A stretch of DNA of 64,000 bases from Micromonospora rifamycinica (GTDB lineage Bacteria; Actinomycetota; Actinomycetes; Mycobacteriales; Micromonosporaceae): positions 3,968,001-4,032,000 of the forward strand of contig NZ_LT607752.1 of assembly GCF_900090265.1 (NCBI RefSeq), given 5' to 3'. Below the pieces are notes generated by a model that saw nothing but the letters and a program-made list of their open reading frames with translations, searched no databases and was not told the origin of the DNA. A program made the translations under genes and the position numbers. This document shows, piece after piece, positions 23,444-31,949 of the stretch (positions are counted from its first letter, which is position 1; every line of letters begins with the position of its first letter).

Positions 23444-23479
23444 CGGCGACGCCCGACGGCGGATCGTCAGGCGTCGCCG
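23444..23479. terminator. Convergent hairpin between mycP and the WXG100 genes
   Basis: CGGCGACGCC (23444-23453) pairs with GGCGTCGCCG (23470-23479) around a 16-base loop. It lies immediately after the mycosin stop and 28 bases beyond the stop of the WXG100 gene on the other strand. There is no T-run on either side. Confidence 0.55.
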
Positions 23480-23507
23480 GCCGGTGGCACCGGCGCAGCC
23501 GACGTGG

Positions 23508-23801
23508 TCACTGGAACAGGCCGACGTTCCGCTTCTCGGTGTCGAGATAGTCGGCGGCGGAGTCGTCCACCGCGATCTTGATGTCGCGCAGCATGGCCTG
23601 GAGGTCCTGCGACGCCGAGCGCCACCGGGCCTGCCGCTGCTCGTACGCCTGCCGGGCCTCGCCGTCCCAGCCGGCGACCAGCGGCGCGGCGTCCCGTTCG
23701 AGCTGGCCGAGCTGCGAGTCGAGGGTGTTCAACGCCTTCTGGATGTCCGCGCCGGCCTGGTGCAGCGCGGCGAAGTTGACGACCAGCACACCGTGGTCCA
23801 T
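23508..23801 (-). CDS. WXG100 family type VII secretion protein
   Basis: The 97-residue helical-hairpin protein has the turn motif W-D-G in LVAGWDGEARQAYEQRQARW at mid-length, as in EsxA/EsxB. The N-terminal helix (LHQAGADIQKALNTLDSQLGQLE) and the C-terminal helix (ASQDLQAMLRDIKIAVDDS) flank it. The C-terminal YLDTEKRN resembles the Y-x-x-x-(D/E) export signal (YLDTE). GGAAGGAG lies just before the ATG at 23801. It is the second gene of a pair with the WXG100 gene upstream (22-base gap), as expected for a secreted heterodimer. The mycosin gene converges on it and eccE diverges from the pair. Confidence 0.9.
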   Translation of the reverse strand: MDHGVLVVNFAALHQAGADIQKALNTLDSQLGQLERDAAPLVAGWDGEARQAYEQRQARWRSASQDLQAMLRDIKIAVDDSAADYLDTEKRNVGLFQ

Positions 23802-23823
23802 CGGATGCTCCTTCCGGATCTGG

Positions 23824-24141
23824 TCAGAGCGGCAGTCGGATGCCGCGGTCGGTGCCGGCGACCCGGCCGGCGGCCTCGGTGTCCGAGACGTCGTACTGCC
23901 GGCCGGCGGTGCGGATGGCCGTGGCGGTCTCCCGCAGGGCCCGTTGCAGGGCAGCCTGGTCCCTTCCCCACTGCTGCTTGACCTGCTCGAACGAGCGCCC
24001 ACCGGCACCCCGCCAGGCCTGCTGCAACACCGCCAGCTCGGCCATCAGGCCGGTCAGCATGGCCTGTAGGGACTGGTCCACCTGCTCGAACTTCGCGGCG
24101 GTGTGCTGCATCACCGCGGCTTCTGCCTGGGTCTGGGACAC
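23824..24141 (-). CDS. WXG100 family type VII secretion protein
   Basis: The 105-residue protein has WRG in LQQAWRGAGGRSFEQVKQQW as the WXG-type turn between two long helices. Its C-terminal tail (GRQYDVSDTEAAG) includes YDVSD, a match to the Y-x-x-x-(D/E) export motif. The start is GTG 24141, with GAGGTG 7-8 bases upstream. An earlier in-frame start would add a Pro/Arg-rich stretch with unnatural composition. It is first in a two-gene unit with the other WXG100 protein. The upstream 287 bases separate it from the divergent eccE gene and should hold both promoters. Confidence 0.88.
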   Translation of the reverse strand: MSQTQAEAAVMQHTAAKFEQVDQSLQAMLTGLMAELAVLQQAWRGAGGRSFEQVKQQWGRDQAALQRALRETATAIRTAGRQYDVSDTEAAGRVAGTDRGIRLPL

Positions 24142-24428
24142 CCGGACGTCACCTCGTCTCCCCGGTAGACGCCGACCGTCACGCCGTCCACCCCGGACGG
24201 TCGTCGTGCGTCGGCGTCGGGCCTGGACGCAGCTGGTCGGCGGAACTCGTCGCTGACGGTAGTCGTCCGATCGCGGTTGTGCTACCCCGTCACCGCCCCC
24301 TGTGGACAACCACGTCCGGCCGGCCGACTCGGTCCCCGTCGGACCGCGCCGCCCCTTACCATGGGTCACGCTGTCGTAGCTTTCCGGTCCGATCCGGGGC
24401 CGGGCGACGACGCGACGGAGGAGATGCG

Positions 24429-26240
24429 GTGTCGGCGAGCACGACCGATCGTCCGGCCCGGCGTCAGCCGCCGCCGCGGGCACACCGGCGTCCGCCCCGT
24501 CCGGGCGCTGCCGTACGCCCCGGCCAGGTGGTCGCCGCGCAGGTCGCCCTGGCGTTGCCGGTGGCCGCGTACGGTCGCGGGGCCACGCCGGCCGTGCTCG
24601 CCGCCCTCGGTGCGGTGGTGCTGGTCGGCCTCGGCTGGGGGCGCTGGCGCGGGCGCTGGCTCTTCGACTGGTGGGGCACCGTCGCCGGGTACGTCAGCCG
24701 ACGGCGCGGGCTGCCCGCCGACGCCTCCCCGGCGGCCCTGCTGGACCTGCTGGTCCCGGACGCCGCGCTGGGGTCGGTGGAGCTGGCCGCAGGTCCGGCC
24801 GGGATGGTCGACGACCCCGCCGGGCTGACCGTCCTGCTCGACCTCGGCGACCCGGGTGACCTGCTCGGCGACCGGTCCCAGCCGCTCCCCGCACCCGGCA
24901 CGCTGCTGCCGCCCGCCGGGGCGGGGCAGCCACCCGTACGGGTGCAGTTGCTGCTGTGCGCGGTACCCGCACCGGCCGCGGCGGTGGCCGGCGGTCCGGC
25001 CGGCACGTCGTACCGGCAGTTGACCGAGGGGCGGCTCCCGGGACAGGAACGGGCCCTGCTCGCGGTCCGGGTGCTGCGGGTACCCGGCTGGGCCGACGCC
25101 GACCTGCGGCGGGCGCTCGCCGGCACGGTCCGGCGGATCGTCCGTCGGGTCGGGCCACTACCGGCCCGGCCGCTCGGCGAGCACGCCGTCCTGCGGGTGC
25201 TGGGCGAACTCGCCCACCGCGACGCCGGGCTCCCGGTCCGGGAGACCTGGTCGGTGCTGCACGTCGGTGAGCTCTGCCAGGCGACCTTCCGGTTGGACCG
25301 CTGGCCCGACGCCCGGGTCGATCCGGGTCGTCTCCTGGTGGCCCGGCTGCTGGCCCTGCCGGCGACCGCCACCACGGTGTCGCTCTGCGTCGGCCCGCAC
25401 GCCGGCGACGACACCGCGCCGACGCCGGCCGAGCTGACGGTACGGCTGGCCGCCGCGACGCCGGCCGCGCTGGAGCACGCCGCCGAAGGGTTGTGCCGGC
25501 TCGCCGCCGACGCCGGGGGTGAGCTGCGCCGGCTCGACGGCGCGCAGCTGCCCGGCCTGACCGCCACCCTGCCGCTGGCGGTACCCGCGGTGGCGGAGGT
25601 GACCGCGCCGGGGGTCGAGCCACCGGAGCTGACCCTGCACCGGGCCGGGCTGGTGGTGGGGGGCGACCGGCACGGTGGCGCGGTGACGGTCCGGCTGTTC
25701 CGCGCCGAGGGCACCCGGCTGGTGCTGGTCGGCGGGCTGGCGGCGGCACAGCTGCTGGTGCTGCGGGCCGTGGCGTTGGGGGCGGGGGTGGTCGTGCAGA
25801 CCGGTCGACCGCGGGCCTGGGAGCCGTTCGTCCGGGGGGTCGGCGGTCACCAGGGCGGGGTCGTGGTGGTGCCGACCGGCCGGGCGGTCGGTGCGGGCGG
25901 GGCACCGCTGCGACCGCTGCTGGTGGTGATCGACGCCGGCACCCCGGTGGGTGAGCCGGCTCCCGGGGTGGGTTGGGTGTCCACCCTGGTGGTCCGGGAC
26001 GCGCTGACCCCGGCCGACCTGGACACGCTGGGCCGGGCCGACCTGGCGGTGCTGCAACCGCTCGACCCGGCGGAGGCCGCCCTGGCGGGCACGGCGCTGG
26101 GGCTGGGCGGTTCGGCGGAGTGGCTGACCCGGATCCGGGACGACATGGTGGCGGTGGTCAACCGGCGGGCGCTGCGCTGGGCGCTGCTCTCGCCGACCCC
26201 GATCGAGTCGCGGCTGGTCGGCCGGCCCGGACGGCGCTGA
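24429..26240 (+). CDS. eccE: Type VII secretion protein EccE
   Basis: The 603-residue protein begins with an Arg/Pro-rich N-terminus. Two membrane segments follow (VVAAQVALALPVAAYG and VLAALGAVVLVGLGWGRW) and then the characteristic WRGRWLFDWWGTVAGY stretch. The long soluble region ends in AVVNRRALRWALLSPTPIESRLVGRPGRR. This is the layout of EccE, a peripheral membrane component of the ESX core complex. GTG 24429 is chosen because CGGAGGAG precedes it at good distance; the upstream frame is Arg-rich and would cover the divergent promoters. It diverges from the WXG100 pair. Its 3' end lies in a tandem duplication. Confidence 0.85.
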   Translation: MSASTTDRPARRQPPPRAHRRPPRPGAAVRPGQVVAAQVALALPVAAYGRGATPAVLAALGAVVLVGLGWGRWRGRWLFDWWGTVAGYVSRRRGLPADASPAALLDLLVPDAALGSVELAAGPAGMVDDPAGLTVLLDLGDPGDLLGDRSQPLPAPGTLLPPAGAGQPPVRVQLLLCAVPAPAAAVAGGPAGTSYRQLTEGRLPGQERALLAVRVLRVPGWADADLRRALAGTVRRIVRRVGPLPARPLGEHAVLRVLGELAHRDAGLPVRETWSVLHVGELCQATFRLDRWPDARVDPGRLLVARLLALPATATTVSLCVGPHAGDDTAPTPAELTVRLAAATPAALEHAAEGLCRLAADAGGELRRLDGAQLPGLTATLPLAVPAVAEVTAPGVEPPELTLHRAGLVVGGDRHGGAVTVRLFRAEGTRLVLVGGLAAAQLLVLRAVALGAGVVVQTGRPRAWEPFVRGVGGHQGGVVVVPTGRAVGAGGAPLRPLLVVIDAGTPVGEPAPGVGWVSTLVVRDALTPADLDTLGRADLAVLQPLDPAEAALAGTALGLGGSAEWLTRIRDDMVAVVNRRALRWALLSPTPIESRLVGRPGRR

Positions 26241-26329
26241 CCGGGCTACCACCGCCGGGGGCGGCCGGACGGCGCTGACCGGGCCACGACCACCGGGGGC
26301 GGCCGGGCGGGCAACCACCCACCGAGGGC
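26224..26329 (+). repeat. Tandem duplication of the eccE 3' end, about 39 bp x 2 plus a decayed third unit
   Basis: GGACGGCGCTGACCGGGC, which contains the eccE stop codon, occurs at about 26229 and again at about 26267. Both are followed by (T/C)ACNACC(G/A)CCGGGGGCGGCC. A third, partly deleted unit follows up to 26329. Confidence 0.75.
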
Positions 26330-26407
26330 GGCCGGGCGGGGGCTGGACCCAGGTCCGGGAGGCCACGACGGTTCCCCCGGGTGGATCGCGCATGGCACGA
26401 TCCCGGC

Positions 26408-26794
26408 ATGGATCTTCTGAAGGGTCTCCTGATCCGCCTGGGTTCCACGGCGGTGGCCTTCTGGCTGGCGACACTGCTCATCCCGGGCATCACGCTCGAC
26501 ACCGACTCGGCCGGCGAGGCGATCGTCACCCTGGTACTGGTGTCGGTGATCTTCGGCGTGGTCAACGCGGTGCTCCAGCCGATCATCAAGACCGTCGGCT
26601 GCGGGTTCTACCTGCTCACCCTCGGGCTGATCGCCCTGGTCGTCAACGGCCTGCTGTTCCTGCTCACCAGCTGGATCGCCGACCAGGCGGACCTGCCGTT
26701 CCACGTGGACGGGTTCTGGCCGGAGGCGGTCCTCGGCGCGCTCCTCGTCGGCATCGTGACCTGGATTCTCGGCGCCATCCTCGACCGCGACTGA
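26408..26794 (+). CDS. Phage-holin-like four-helix membrane protein (mycobacterial 4TMS family)
   Basis: The 128-residue protein is almost entirely membrane. Four hydrophobic segments are clear: RLGSTAVAFWLATLLIPGI, AIVTLVLVSVIFGVVNAVL, GFYLLTLGLIALVVNGLLFLL and AVLGALLVGIVTWILGAIL. The PGI and VNAVLQPI motifs are typical of the family named after mycobacterial phage-holin-like proteins (PF04020). It is widespread in actinobacteria and not phage-specific. ATG 26408 fits the predicted first helix; no Shine-Dalgarno sequence is visible. A truncated GNAT-like reading frame follows. Confidence 0.85.
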   Translation: MDLLKGLLIRLGSTAVAFWLATLLIPGITLDTDSAGEAIVTLVLVSVIFGVVNAVLQPIIKTVGCGFYLLTLGLIALVVNGLLFLLTSWIADQADLPFHVDGFWPEAVLGALLVGIVTWILGAILDRD

Positions 26795-26811
26795 CCCGAC
26801 CGCCGGAGGCG

Positions 26812-27153
26812 GTGGTCGTCGGGAGCCGGGGCGCGGCCGCCGGGTGGGAATTGGCCGGCGGCACCGGCCCGGGGCAGGGCTGGCGTGACGGCGTGTTCAC
26901 GCTGACCCACCCCGACGGCCACCAGCTCAGCACCGACCCGGGGCGGATCGACCGGGACCGGGTGCACCACTGGCTCTCCACCGACGCCTACCGGGCACTC
27001 GGCCGGGACCGGGAGGCGGTCCGGGACCACCTCGCCTCGTTCGGCGTACGCCGGATCGGGCTGGCGACCCTCGACGCCCACGGGGTGTACCCGAAACTGG
27101 GCTTCACCCCGGTCCCGCCGCAGCGGTGGATGGAGGGGGTGAGCGAACGGTGA
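26812..27153 (+). pseudogene. GNAT-family acetyltransferase remnant with internal deletion
   Basis: The 113-codon frame starts with the N-terminal part of a small GNAT protein (TDPGRIDRDRVHHWLSTDAYRALGRDREAVRDHLASFGV). It then jumps directly to the C-terminal part (RRIGLATLDAHGVYPKLGFTPVPP). The central beta strands and the acetyl-CoA-binding R/Q-x-x-G-x-G/A loop that normally lie between are missing, about 50 residues short. CGGAGG at 26803-26808 precedes GTG 26812, so it may still be translated. A functional acetyltransferase is unlikely. Confidence 0.6.
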
Positions 27154-27205
27154 GCCCGCTCACCGGAAAGGAGTCTGAGCCGGTCACACCCCTTACGGTG
27201 GGGTC

Positions 27206-28129
27206 GTGACTCCGCTGCGGCTCGGCTATCTCTACGGCTTCGGTTCGTACCTGATCTGGGGTTTCTTCCCGATCTACCTGAAGCTGCTCCGCCCGGCGGG
27301 GCCGGTGGAGATCCTCGCCCACCGGATCATCTGGTCGGTGCTCTTCGTCGCGCTGCTGCTCGCCGCGCTGCGCAACGTCGGTTTCCTGCGGTCGCTCGCC
27401 CGTCGTCCCCGGACCCTGGCCGGGATCGGGGTGGCGGCGGCGTTGATCGCGGTGAACTGGGGCAGCTACATCTACGGGGTGAACTCCGACCGGGTGGTGG
27501 AGACGGCGCTCGGCTACTTCATCAACCCGCTGGTGTCGGTGCTGCTCGGGGTGTTCGTGCTGCGGGAGCGGCTGCGCCCGGCGCAGTGGACGGCGCTCGG
27601 GGTGGGCGCGGCGGCGGTCGCGGTGCTCACCGTCGACTACGGTCGGCCGCCCTACCTGGCGTTGGTCCTGGCGGTCAGCTTCGCCGGCTACGGGCTGGCC
27701 AAGAAGCGGCTCGGGCTGCCGGCGGCGGAGGGGTTGTTCGTCGAGTCGGCGGTGCTCGCGCTGCCCGCCCTGGCCTACCTGGGCTGGCTGGCGGCCCGGG
27801 GCGGGTTGGCGTTCGGCCACGTCTCGGCCGGGCACACCGCGCTGCTGGTGGCGGCGGGCGTGGCGACCGCCGTCCCGCTACTGCTCTTCGCGGGCGCGGC
27901 CAACCGGCTGCCGCTGACCGCGCTGGGCATGCTCCAGTACGTGGCCCCGATCCTCCAGCTGGGCTGCGGCGTGCTGATCTTCCACGAACCGATGCCGCCG
28001 GCCCGGCTGGCCGGCTTCGCCCTGGTCTGGGCCGCTCTGTTGATCTTCACCCTGGACGCGCTGCGGCACGGCCGGCGGACCCGGGCCGTCGCCCGCGCCA
28101 CCGCCCCGCTGACCGTCACCAACCACTGA
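27206..28129 (+). CDS. rarD: EamA-family transporter RarD
   Basis: This is a 307-residue, ten-helix membrane protein of the drug/metabolite transporter superfamily. The start GYLYGFGSYLIWGFFPIYLKLL and the motif VEILAHRIIWS are specific to RarD, as is the second half with YFINPLVSVLLGVFVLRERL and LQYVAPILQLGCGVLIFHE. RarD is named for chloramphenicol-sensitivity phenotypes, but its substrate is unproven. GTG 27206 starts the first helix correctly. No strong Shine-Dalgarno sequence is seen and TTACGG a dozen bases upstream may be part of a -10, so the message could be leaderless. It is monocistronic and converges on the anti-sigma gene. Confidence 0.9.
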   Translation: MTPLRLGYLYGFGSYLIWGFFPIYLKLLRPAGPVEILAHRIIWSVLFVALLLAALRNVGFLRSLARRPRTLAGIGVAAALIAVNWGSYIYGVNSDRVVETALGYFINPLVSVLLGVFVLRERLRPAQWTALGVGAAAVAVLTVDYGRPPYLALVLAVSFAGYGLAKKRLGLPAAEGLFVESAVLALPALAYLGWLAARGGLAFGHVSAGHTALLVAAGVATAVPLLLFAGAANRLPLTALGMLQYVAPILQLGCGVLIFHEPMPPARLAGFALVWAALLIFTLDALRHGRRTRAVARATAPLTVTNH

Positions 28130-28213
28130 GCCCGGTCCGTCCGCTCGTTCCGGGGGCCGGTCGGGCACCCGTCGTCGACGTCCGGCGGCACCGCACCCAC
28201 CGGGTCCGGGACG

Positions 28214-28915
28214 TCAGCGGACGTCGTAGCTGAGCACCATCGTGCCGTCGGAACGCAGCAGTTCGAAGCGGACCAGTTCGGCGTCGGTGAAGCGGGTCGC
28301 ACCGTGCAGGTTCACGTCGTCGCCGGGCGCGGCCAGCCACGAGGCGATCTGCTCCGTCGCGTCGTCCGGGCCGCGCGCCAGCAGCCGGAACGTGTACGCC
28401 TTGCCGTAGTCGGCCGTCGCGTCGTACCCGCAGTGCATGGTGACCTCGGTGCCCCACTTGGTGCCCCGCAGGCCGATCTCCGCGTGCACCGCCGGGGTCT
28501 TCGCGGCGACCGGCGCCATGGCGACCATCCGTACCGCCTGGGTGGTCGGCGTGGGCGTGGCCGGCGGGCGCAGGGCGGAGGCCCCACCGAAGCCGAGCAC
28601 CAGGGCGAAGGCGGCGGCGACCAGCGCGGTCACGGCGTACCGGCGGCGGTGGCGGGTCCGCTCGCGGCGACGCCGCTCCCGGGCGACGGCGATCAGGTCG
28701 GGCACCCGGCTGATCTCCGGCGGTGGTGGGAGGAACTCCTCCAGCGTGGTCGGGTCGAGCCGACCGAGCAGGCCCGGCAGCACGGCGATCTCGGCCACCG
28801 CCTCCCGGCAGGCCGCGCAGCCGCCGAGGTGCCGTTCGTAGGCCGCCCGGTCGGCGGGAGCGAGCGCCCCCAGCACGTACGCGCCGTCGTCGTGCGCGAA
28901 CTCGCAGCGGGTCAT
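28214..28915 (-). CDS. Anti-sigma factor with zinc-finger (ZAS) domain
   Basis: The 233-residue single-pass membrane protein has the ZAS motif H-x3-C-x2-C in YERHLGGCAACREAV (residues about 26-40), which clamps an ECF sigma factor. A Pro-rich and Arg-rich linker precedes one membrane helix at about residues 104-122 (AVTALVAAAFALVLGFGG). An extracytoplasmic domain of about 110 residues follows (WGTEVTMHCGYDAT, YTFRLLARGPDDATEQIASWL, MVLSYDVR). The ATG overlaps the sigma-factor stop (ATGA at 28915-28912), so the two are co-translated. The external domain probably senses the inducing signal, which is unknown. Confidence 0.88.
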   Translation of the reverse strand: MTRCEFAHDDGAYVLGALAPADRAAYERHLGGCAACREAVAEIAVLPGLLGRLDPTTLEEFLPPPPEISRVPDLIAVARERRRRERTRHRRRYAVTALVAAAFALVLGFGGASALRPPATPTPTTQAVRMVAMAPVAAKTPAVHAEIGLRGTKWGTEVTMHCGYDATADYGKAYTFRLLARGPDDATEQIASWLAAPGDDVNLHGATRFTDAELVRFELLRSDGTMVLSYDVR

Positions 28916-29427
28916 CCGGTCACCCCCATCTCGGCCAGGGCCAACCGTAGTGAACGCAGAGCGTAGTGGGTGCGGGACTTGACCGTCCCCGGTGGCACCC
29001 CCAGCCGGGCTGCCGCCTCGGCCACCGAACGGCCCTGGTAGAAGCACTCGACCAGCACCTCCCGGTGGGTGGGGCTGAGCCGGCTCAGCGCCTCCGCGAC
29101 GGTCCAGGCCTCCACCGCGCGCTCCGCCTCGTCGACCGTCTCCGACGGCTCGGGCAGGTCGTCGGTGTACACCTCGCCGACCCGGGTCGACCGTCGTCGC
29201 CACGCGTCGATGGCCAGGTTGCGGGCGGTGGTGAAGAGCCAGGCCCGGACCGAGCCGCGGCGCGGGTCCAGTGACTCGGGATGCCGCCAGGCCCGCAGCA
29301 GGGTCTCCTGCACCAGGTCCTCGGCCCGGGTCCGGTCCCCGTTGACCAGCCGCAGCGCATGCGTGTAGAGCGCCTCGCCGTGCTCGTCGTGCAGGGCGCG
29401 CAGCAGTTGGGCGTCGTGGTCGCTGAT
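28912..29427 (-). CDS. ECF RNA polymerase sigma factor with apparently non-canonical start
   Basis: Region 2 (HDAQLLRALHDEHGEALYTH, RTRAEDLVQETLLRAWRHPE, RAWLFTTARNLAIDAWRRR) and region 4 (LSPTHREVLVECFYQGRSVAEAAARLGVPPGTVKSR) are complete. The first ATG/GTG codon in frame is GTG 29313 (VQETLLRAW), which would remove the first helices of region 2. The domain clearly extends upstream to DHDAQLL, and the only well-placed initiation site is ATC at 29427, six bases after GGAGGG. A stop codon lies upstream in frame. Either ATC is used (rare, as in infC genes) or an ATG codon was lost by mutation or sequence error. It is coupled to its anti-sigma factor and diverges from phoX. Confidence 0.82.
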   Translation of the reverse strand: MSDHDAQLLRALHDEHGEALYTHALRLVNGDRTRAEDLVQETLLRAWRHPESLDPRRGSVRAWLFTTARNLAIDAWRRRSTRVGEVYTDDLPEPSETVDEAERAVEAWTVAEALSRLSPTHREVLVECFYQGRSVAEAAARLGVPPGTVKSRTHYALRSLRLALAEMGVTG

Positions 29428-29500
29428 GGTGGTCCCTCCGCTTCCCGCGACGAGTCCGGCGAACGTGTCCGCCCGTTATTACGGTTCGTGACGCTGATCG

Positions 29501-29539
29501 GTTCACCGGCCACTGCTGTTCACATCCGGTTCACACCGA
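29501..29539 (+). promoter_or_regulatory. PHO box (PhoP-binding direct repeats) upstream of phoX
   Basis: GTTCACATCCG (29518-29528) and GTTCACACCGA (29529-29539) are adjacent 11-base direct repeats. They match the actinomycete PHO-box unit with its conserved GTTCAC. A further GTTCACC copy starts at 29501, 17 bases upstream. The site is 103-141 bases before the PhoX start and between it and the divergent ECF sigma gene. Confidence 0.82.
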
Positions 29540-29641
29540 GTCCGGTGCCCGCTCACCCCGTCCTGGCAGCGTCCGCCCGGTACGCACGTCGAGCAGGTGA
29601 CAACGGCGTGCCACCGACCTGCTTCCAGGAGGCTCCAACCC

Positions 29642-31756
29642 ATGAGCGACCGTCCCCGGCTGCTCCCGCTGCTCGGTGCCACCCGGCACGGCAGCCGCGA
29701 CGCGATGACCTGTCTGTACCGCTGCGGCAACGCCTGCGACCATCCGGTACCCAACACCTCCGGCAACACCTACTTCGGCGACCTGGTCGAGGGCGAGGTC
29801 TCCCGGCGGGGCGTGGTCCGGGCGGGCGCGGTGGGCGCCCTGGTGCTCGGCTTCGGCGGCGCGCTGGCCGGAGCGGCTCCCGCCGGTGCCGCGCGGGCCA
29901 CCCCGGTGGTGCCCGAGGTCAGCGACCCGACCGCGCCGCAGCGCGGCGTCGGCAGCGGGGCGCTGACCTTCAAGCCGATCCCGCCGAACCAGCTCGACAC
30001 CCTGGTCGTCCCCAACGGGTACGACCACAGCGTGGTCATCCGCTGGGGCGACCCGGTGCTGCCCGGTGCGCCCCGGTTCGACCTGCACGGGCAGACCGCC
30101 GCCGCCCAGGCCAAGCAGTTCGGCTACAACAACGACTTCGTCGGGGTGCTGCCGCTGGACCGGCGGGGCAAGCGGGCGCTGCTCGTGGTCAACCACGAGT
30201 ACACCAACGAGGACCTGATGTTCCCCGGCTTCACCGGCCTGGACAACCTCACCGTCGAGCAGCTGCGCACCGCGATGGCCGCGCACGGCATGTCCGTGGT
30301 GGAGCTGGAGCGGGTGGACGGCAGCGGGCAGTGGCGGCCAGTGGGTCAGGGCCGGCGGCCGTACAACCGGCGGGTCACCGCGCTGGCCACGAAGTTCGAG
30401 CTGACCGGTCCGGCCGCCGGTTCGGCCTGGCTGCGGACCGCCGCCGACCCGAAGGGCCGCACGGTGGTCGGCACCCTGAACAACTGCGCGGGCGGGGTCA
30501 CCCCCTGGGGGACGGTGCTCTCCGGCGAGGAGAACTTCAACCAGTACTTCGTCGGCGCCGACGCCGCGCCCGCCGAGCTGAAGCCGAGGTTCGACCGGTA
30601 CGGCATCAGCACCACCGCCCGCTACCCGAGCGGCAGCCGTAAGTGGGAGCGGGCCGACGAGCGGTTCGACCTGGCGAAGCACCCCCACGAGGCGCACCGG
30701 TTCGGGTGGATCGTGGAGATCGACCCGTTCGACCCGGAGAGCCGCCCGCGCAAGCACACCGCGCTGGGCCGGTTCAAGCACGAGGGCGCCAACGTGATCG
30801 TGGCCCGCGACAAACGGGTGGTCGCGTACATGGGTGACGACGAGCGGTTCGACTACCTCTACAAGTTCGTCTCCGACAAGAAGTTCATGCCGGGCGACTC
30901 CTGGGTGGCCCGCAAGAACAACCTGACCCTGCTGGAGTCGGGCACCCTCTACGTGGCGCAGTTCAGCCAGACCAGCGCCGCCGAGATCGACGGCTCGGGC
31001 AAGCTGCCCGCCGACGGCGCGTTCAACGGCACCGGTCGGTGGATCAGGTTGGTCAGTGGCAACCGCTCGTACGTCGACGGGATGACCGCCGCGGACGTGC
31101 TCACCTTCACCCGGCTCGCCGGGGACAAGGTCGGCGCGACCAAGATGGACCGGCCGGAGGACGTCGAGCCGAGCCTGCTCACCGGCAAGGTGTACGTGGC
31201 GCTGACCAACAACTCCGACCGGGGCAAGGCCGGCAAGCCGGCCGCCGACGAGATCAACCCGCGTAACCTCAACAAGCACGGGCAGGTCCTGGAGCTGGTC
31301 GAGGACCGGGGCGACAACACGGCGGAGTCCTTCGCCTGGTCGCTGCCGATCGTCGCCGGTGACCCGACCGACCCGTCGACCTACTTCGCCGGGTACGACA
31401 AGACCAAGGTCTCCCCGATCTCCTGCCCGGACAACGTCGCCTTCGACGCCACCGGCAACCTCTGGATCTCCACCGACGGCAACGCGCTGGGCAGCAACGA
31501 CGGCCTCTTCGCCACCGCCGTCGAGGGGCCCGAGCGGGGGCACCTGAAGCAGTTCCTCACCGTTCCGCTGGGCGCGGAGACCTGTGGGCCGTTCATCACC
31601 GGCGACAACCGGTCGGTCTTCGTGGCGGTGCAGCACCCCGGCGAGATCACCGGTGCGTCGGTGGAGAAGCCGGCGTCGACCTGGCCGGACGGCGACTACG
31701 CCAAGCCGGGCGTGGTGGTCACCTGGCGGCTCGACGGCGGCCCGATCGGCAGCTGA
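29642..31756 (+). CDS. phoX: PhoX-family alkaline phosphatase (DUF839), Tat-exported
   Basis: The 704-residue protein belongs to the PhoX/DUF839 family of Ca2+/Fe3+-dependent phosphomonoesterases. Family marks are LTFKPIPPNQLDTLVVPNGYDHSVVIRWGD, LLVVNHEYTNEDLMFPGF, NNCAGGVTPWGTVLSGEENFNQYF, GRFKHEGANV and SPISCPDNVAFDATGNLWISTDG (each read in pieces). The Tat signal SRRGVVRAGAVGALVLG begins about residue 54, as is usual for PhoX proteins with a long pre-Tat segment. ATG 29642 follows AGGAGG at 29627-29632. A PHO box upstream indicates induction under phosphate starvation. Terminator hairpin at 31798-31833. Confidence 0.93.
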   Translation: MSDRPRLLPLLGATRHGSRDAMTCLYRCGNACDHPVPNTSGNTYFGDLVEGEVSRRGVVRAGAVGALVLGFGGALAGAAPAGAARATPVVPEVSDPTAPQRGVGSGALTFKPIPPNQLDTLVVPNGYDHSVVIRWGDPVLPGAPRFDLHGQTAAAQAKQFGYNNDFVGVLPLDRRGKRALLVVNHEYTNEDLMFPGFTGLDNLTVEQLRTAMAAHGMSVVELERVDGSGQWRPVGQGRRPYNRRVTALATKFELTGPAAGSAWLRTAADPKGRTVVGTLNNCAGGVTPWGTVLSGEENFNQYFVGADAAPAELKPRFDRYGISTTARYPSGSRKWERADERFDLAKHPHEAHRFGWIVEIDPFDPESRPRKHTALGRFKHEGANVIVARDKRVVAYMGDDERFDYLYKFVSDKKFMPGDSWVARKNNLTLLESGTLYVAQFSQTSAAEIDGSGKLPADGAFNGTGRWIRLVSGNRSYVDGMTAADVLTFTRLAGDKVGATKMDRPEDVEPSLLTGKVYVALTNNSDRGKAGKPAADEINPRNLNKHGQVLELVEDRGDNTAESFAWSLPIVAGDPTDPSTYFAGYDKTKVSPISCPDNVAFDATGNLWISTDGNALGSNDGLFATAVEGPERGHLKQFLTVPLGAETCGPFITGDNRSVFVAVQHPGEITGASVEKPASTWPDGDYAKPGVVVTWRLDGGPIGS

Positions 31757-31797
31757 CGCACCCACCCCGGGCCGGCCCTCCGCCGGGCCGGCCGCGA

Positions 31798-31833
31798 AGG
31801 CCCCCTTCCGCTTCGGTCCGGGAGGGGGCCTTT
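31798..31833 (+). terminator. Terminator after phoX
   Basis: AAGGCCCCCTTCC (31798-31810) pairs with GGGAGGGGGCCTTT (31820-31833) with a small internal mismatch. The T-run is inside the right arm. It separates phoX from the convergent IclR gene. Confidence 0.75.
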
Positions 31834-31949
31834 CGCCTTGGCGGGTCCGGAAGGGTCCTGCCCTGCGCCGGACCAGAGAGGGATCTCGCCGGTTCCGGCA
31901 GGAGAAGTCACCGGGGCGGCGGCCGGAGCAGGGCCTCGCCCGTGGTGGG

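Noticed and set aside
26408..26794. Prophage remnant suggested by a holin-like protein
   Set aside because: The 4TMS family is a common chromosomal actinobacterial membrane protein; no other phage genes are nearby.
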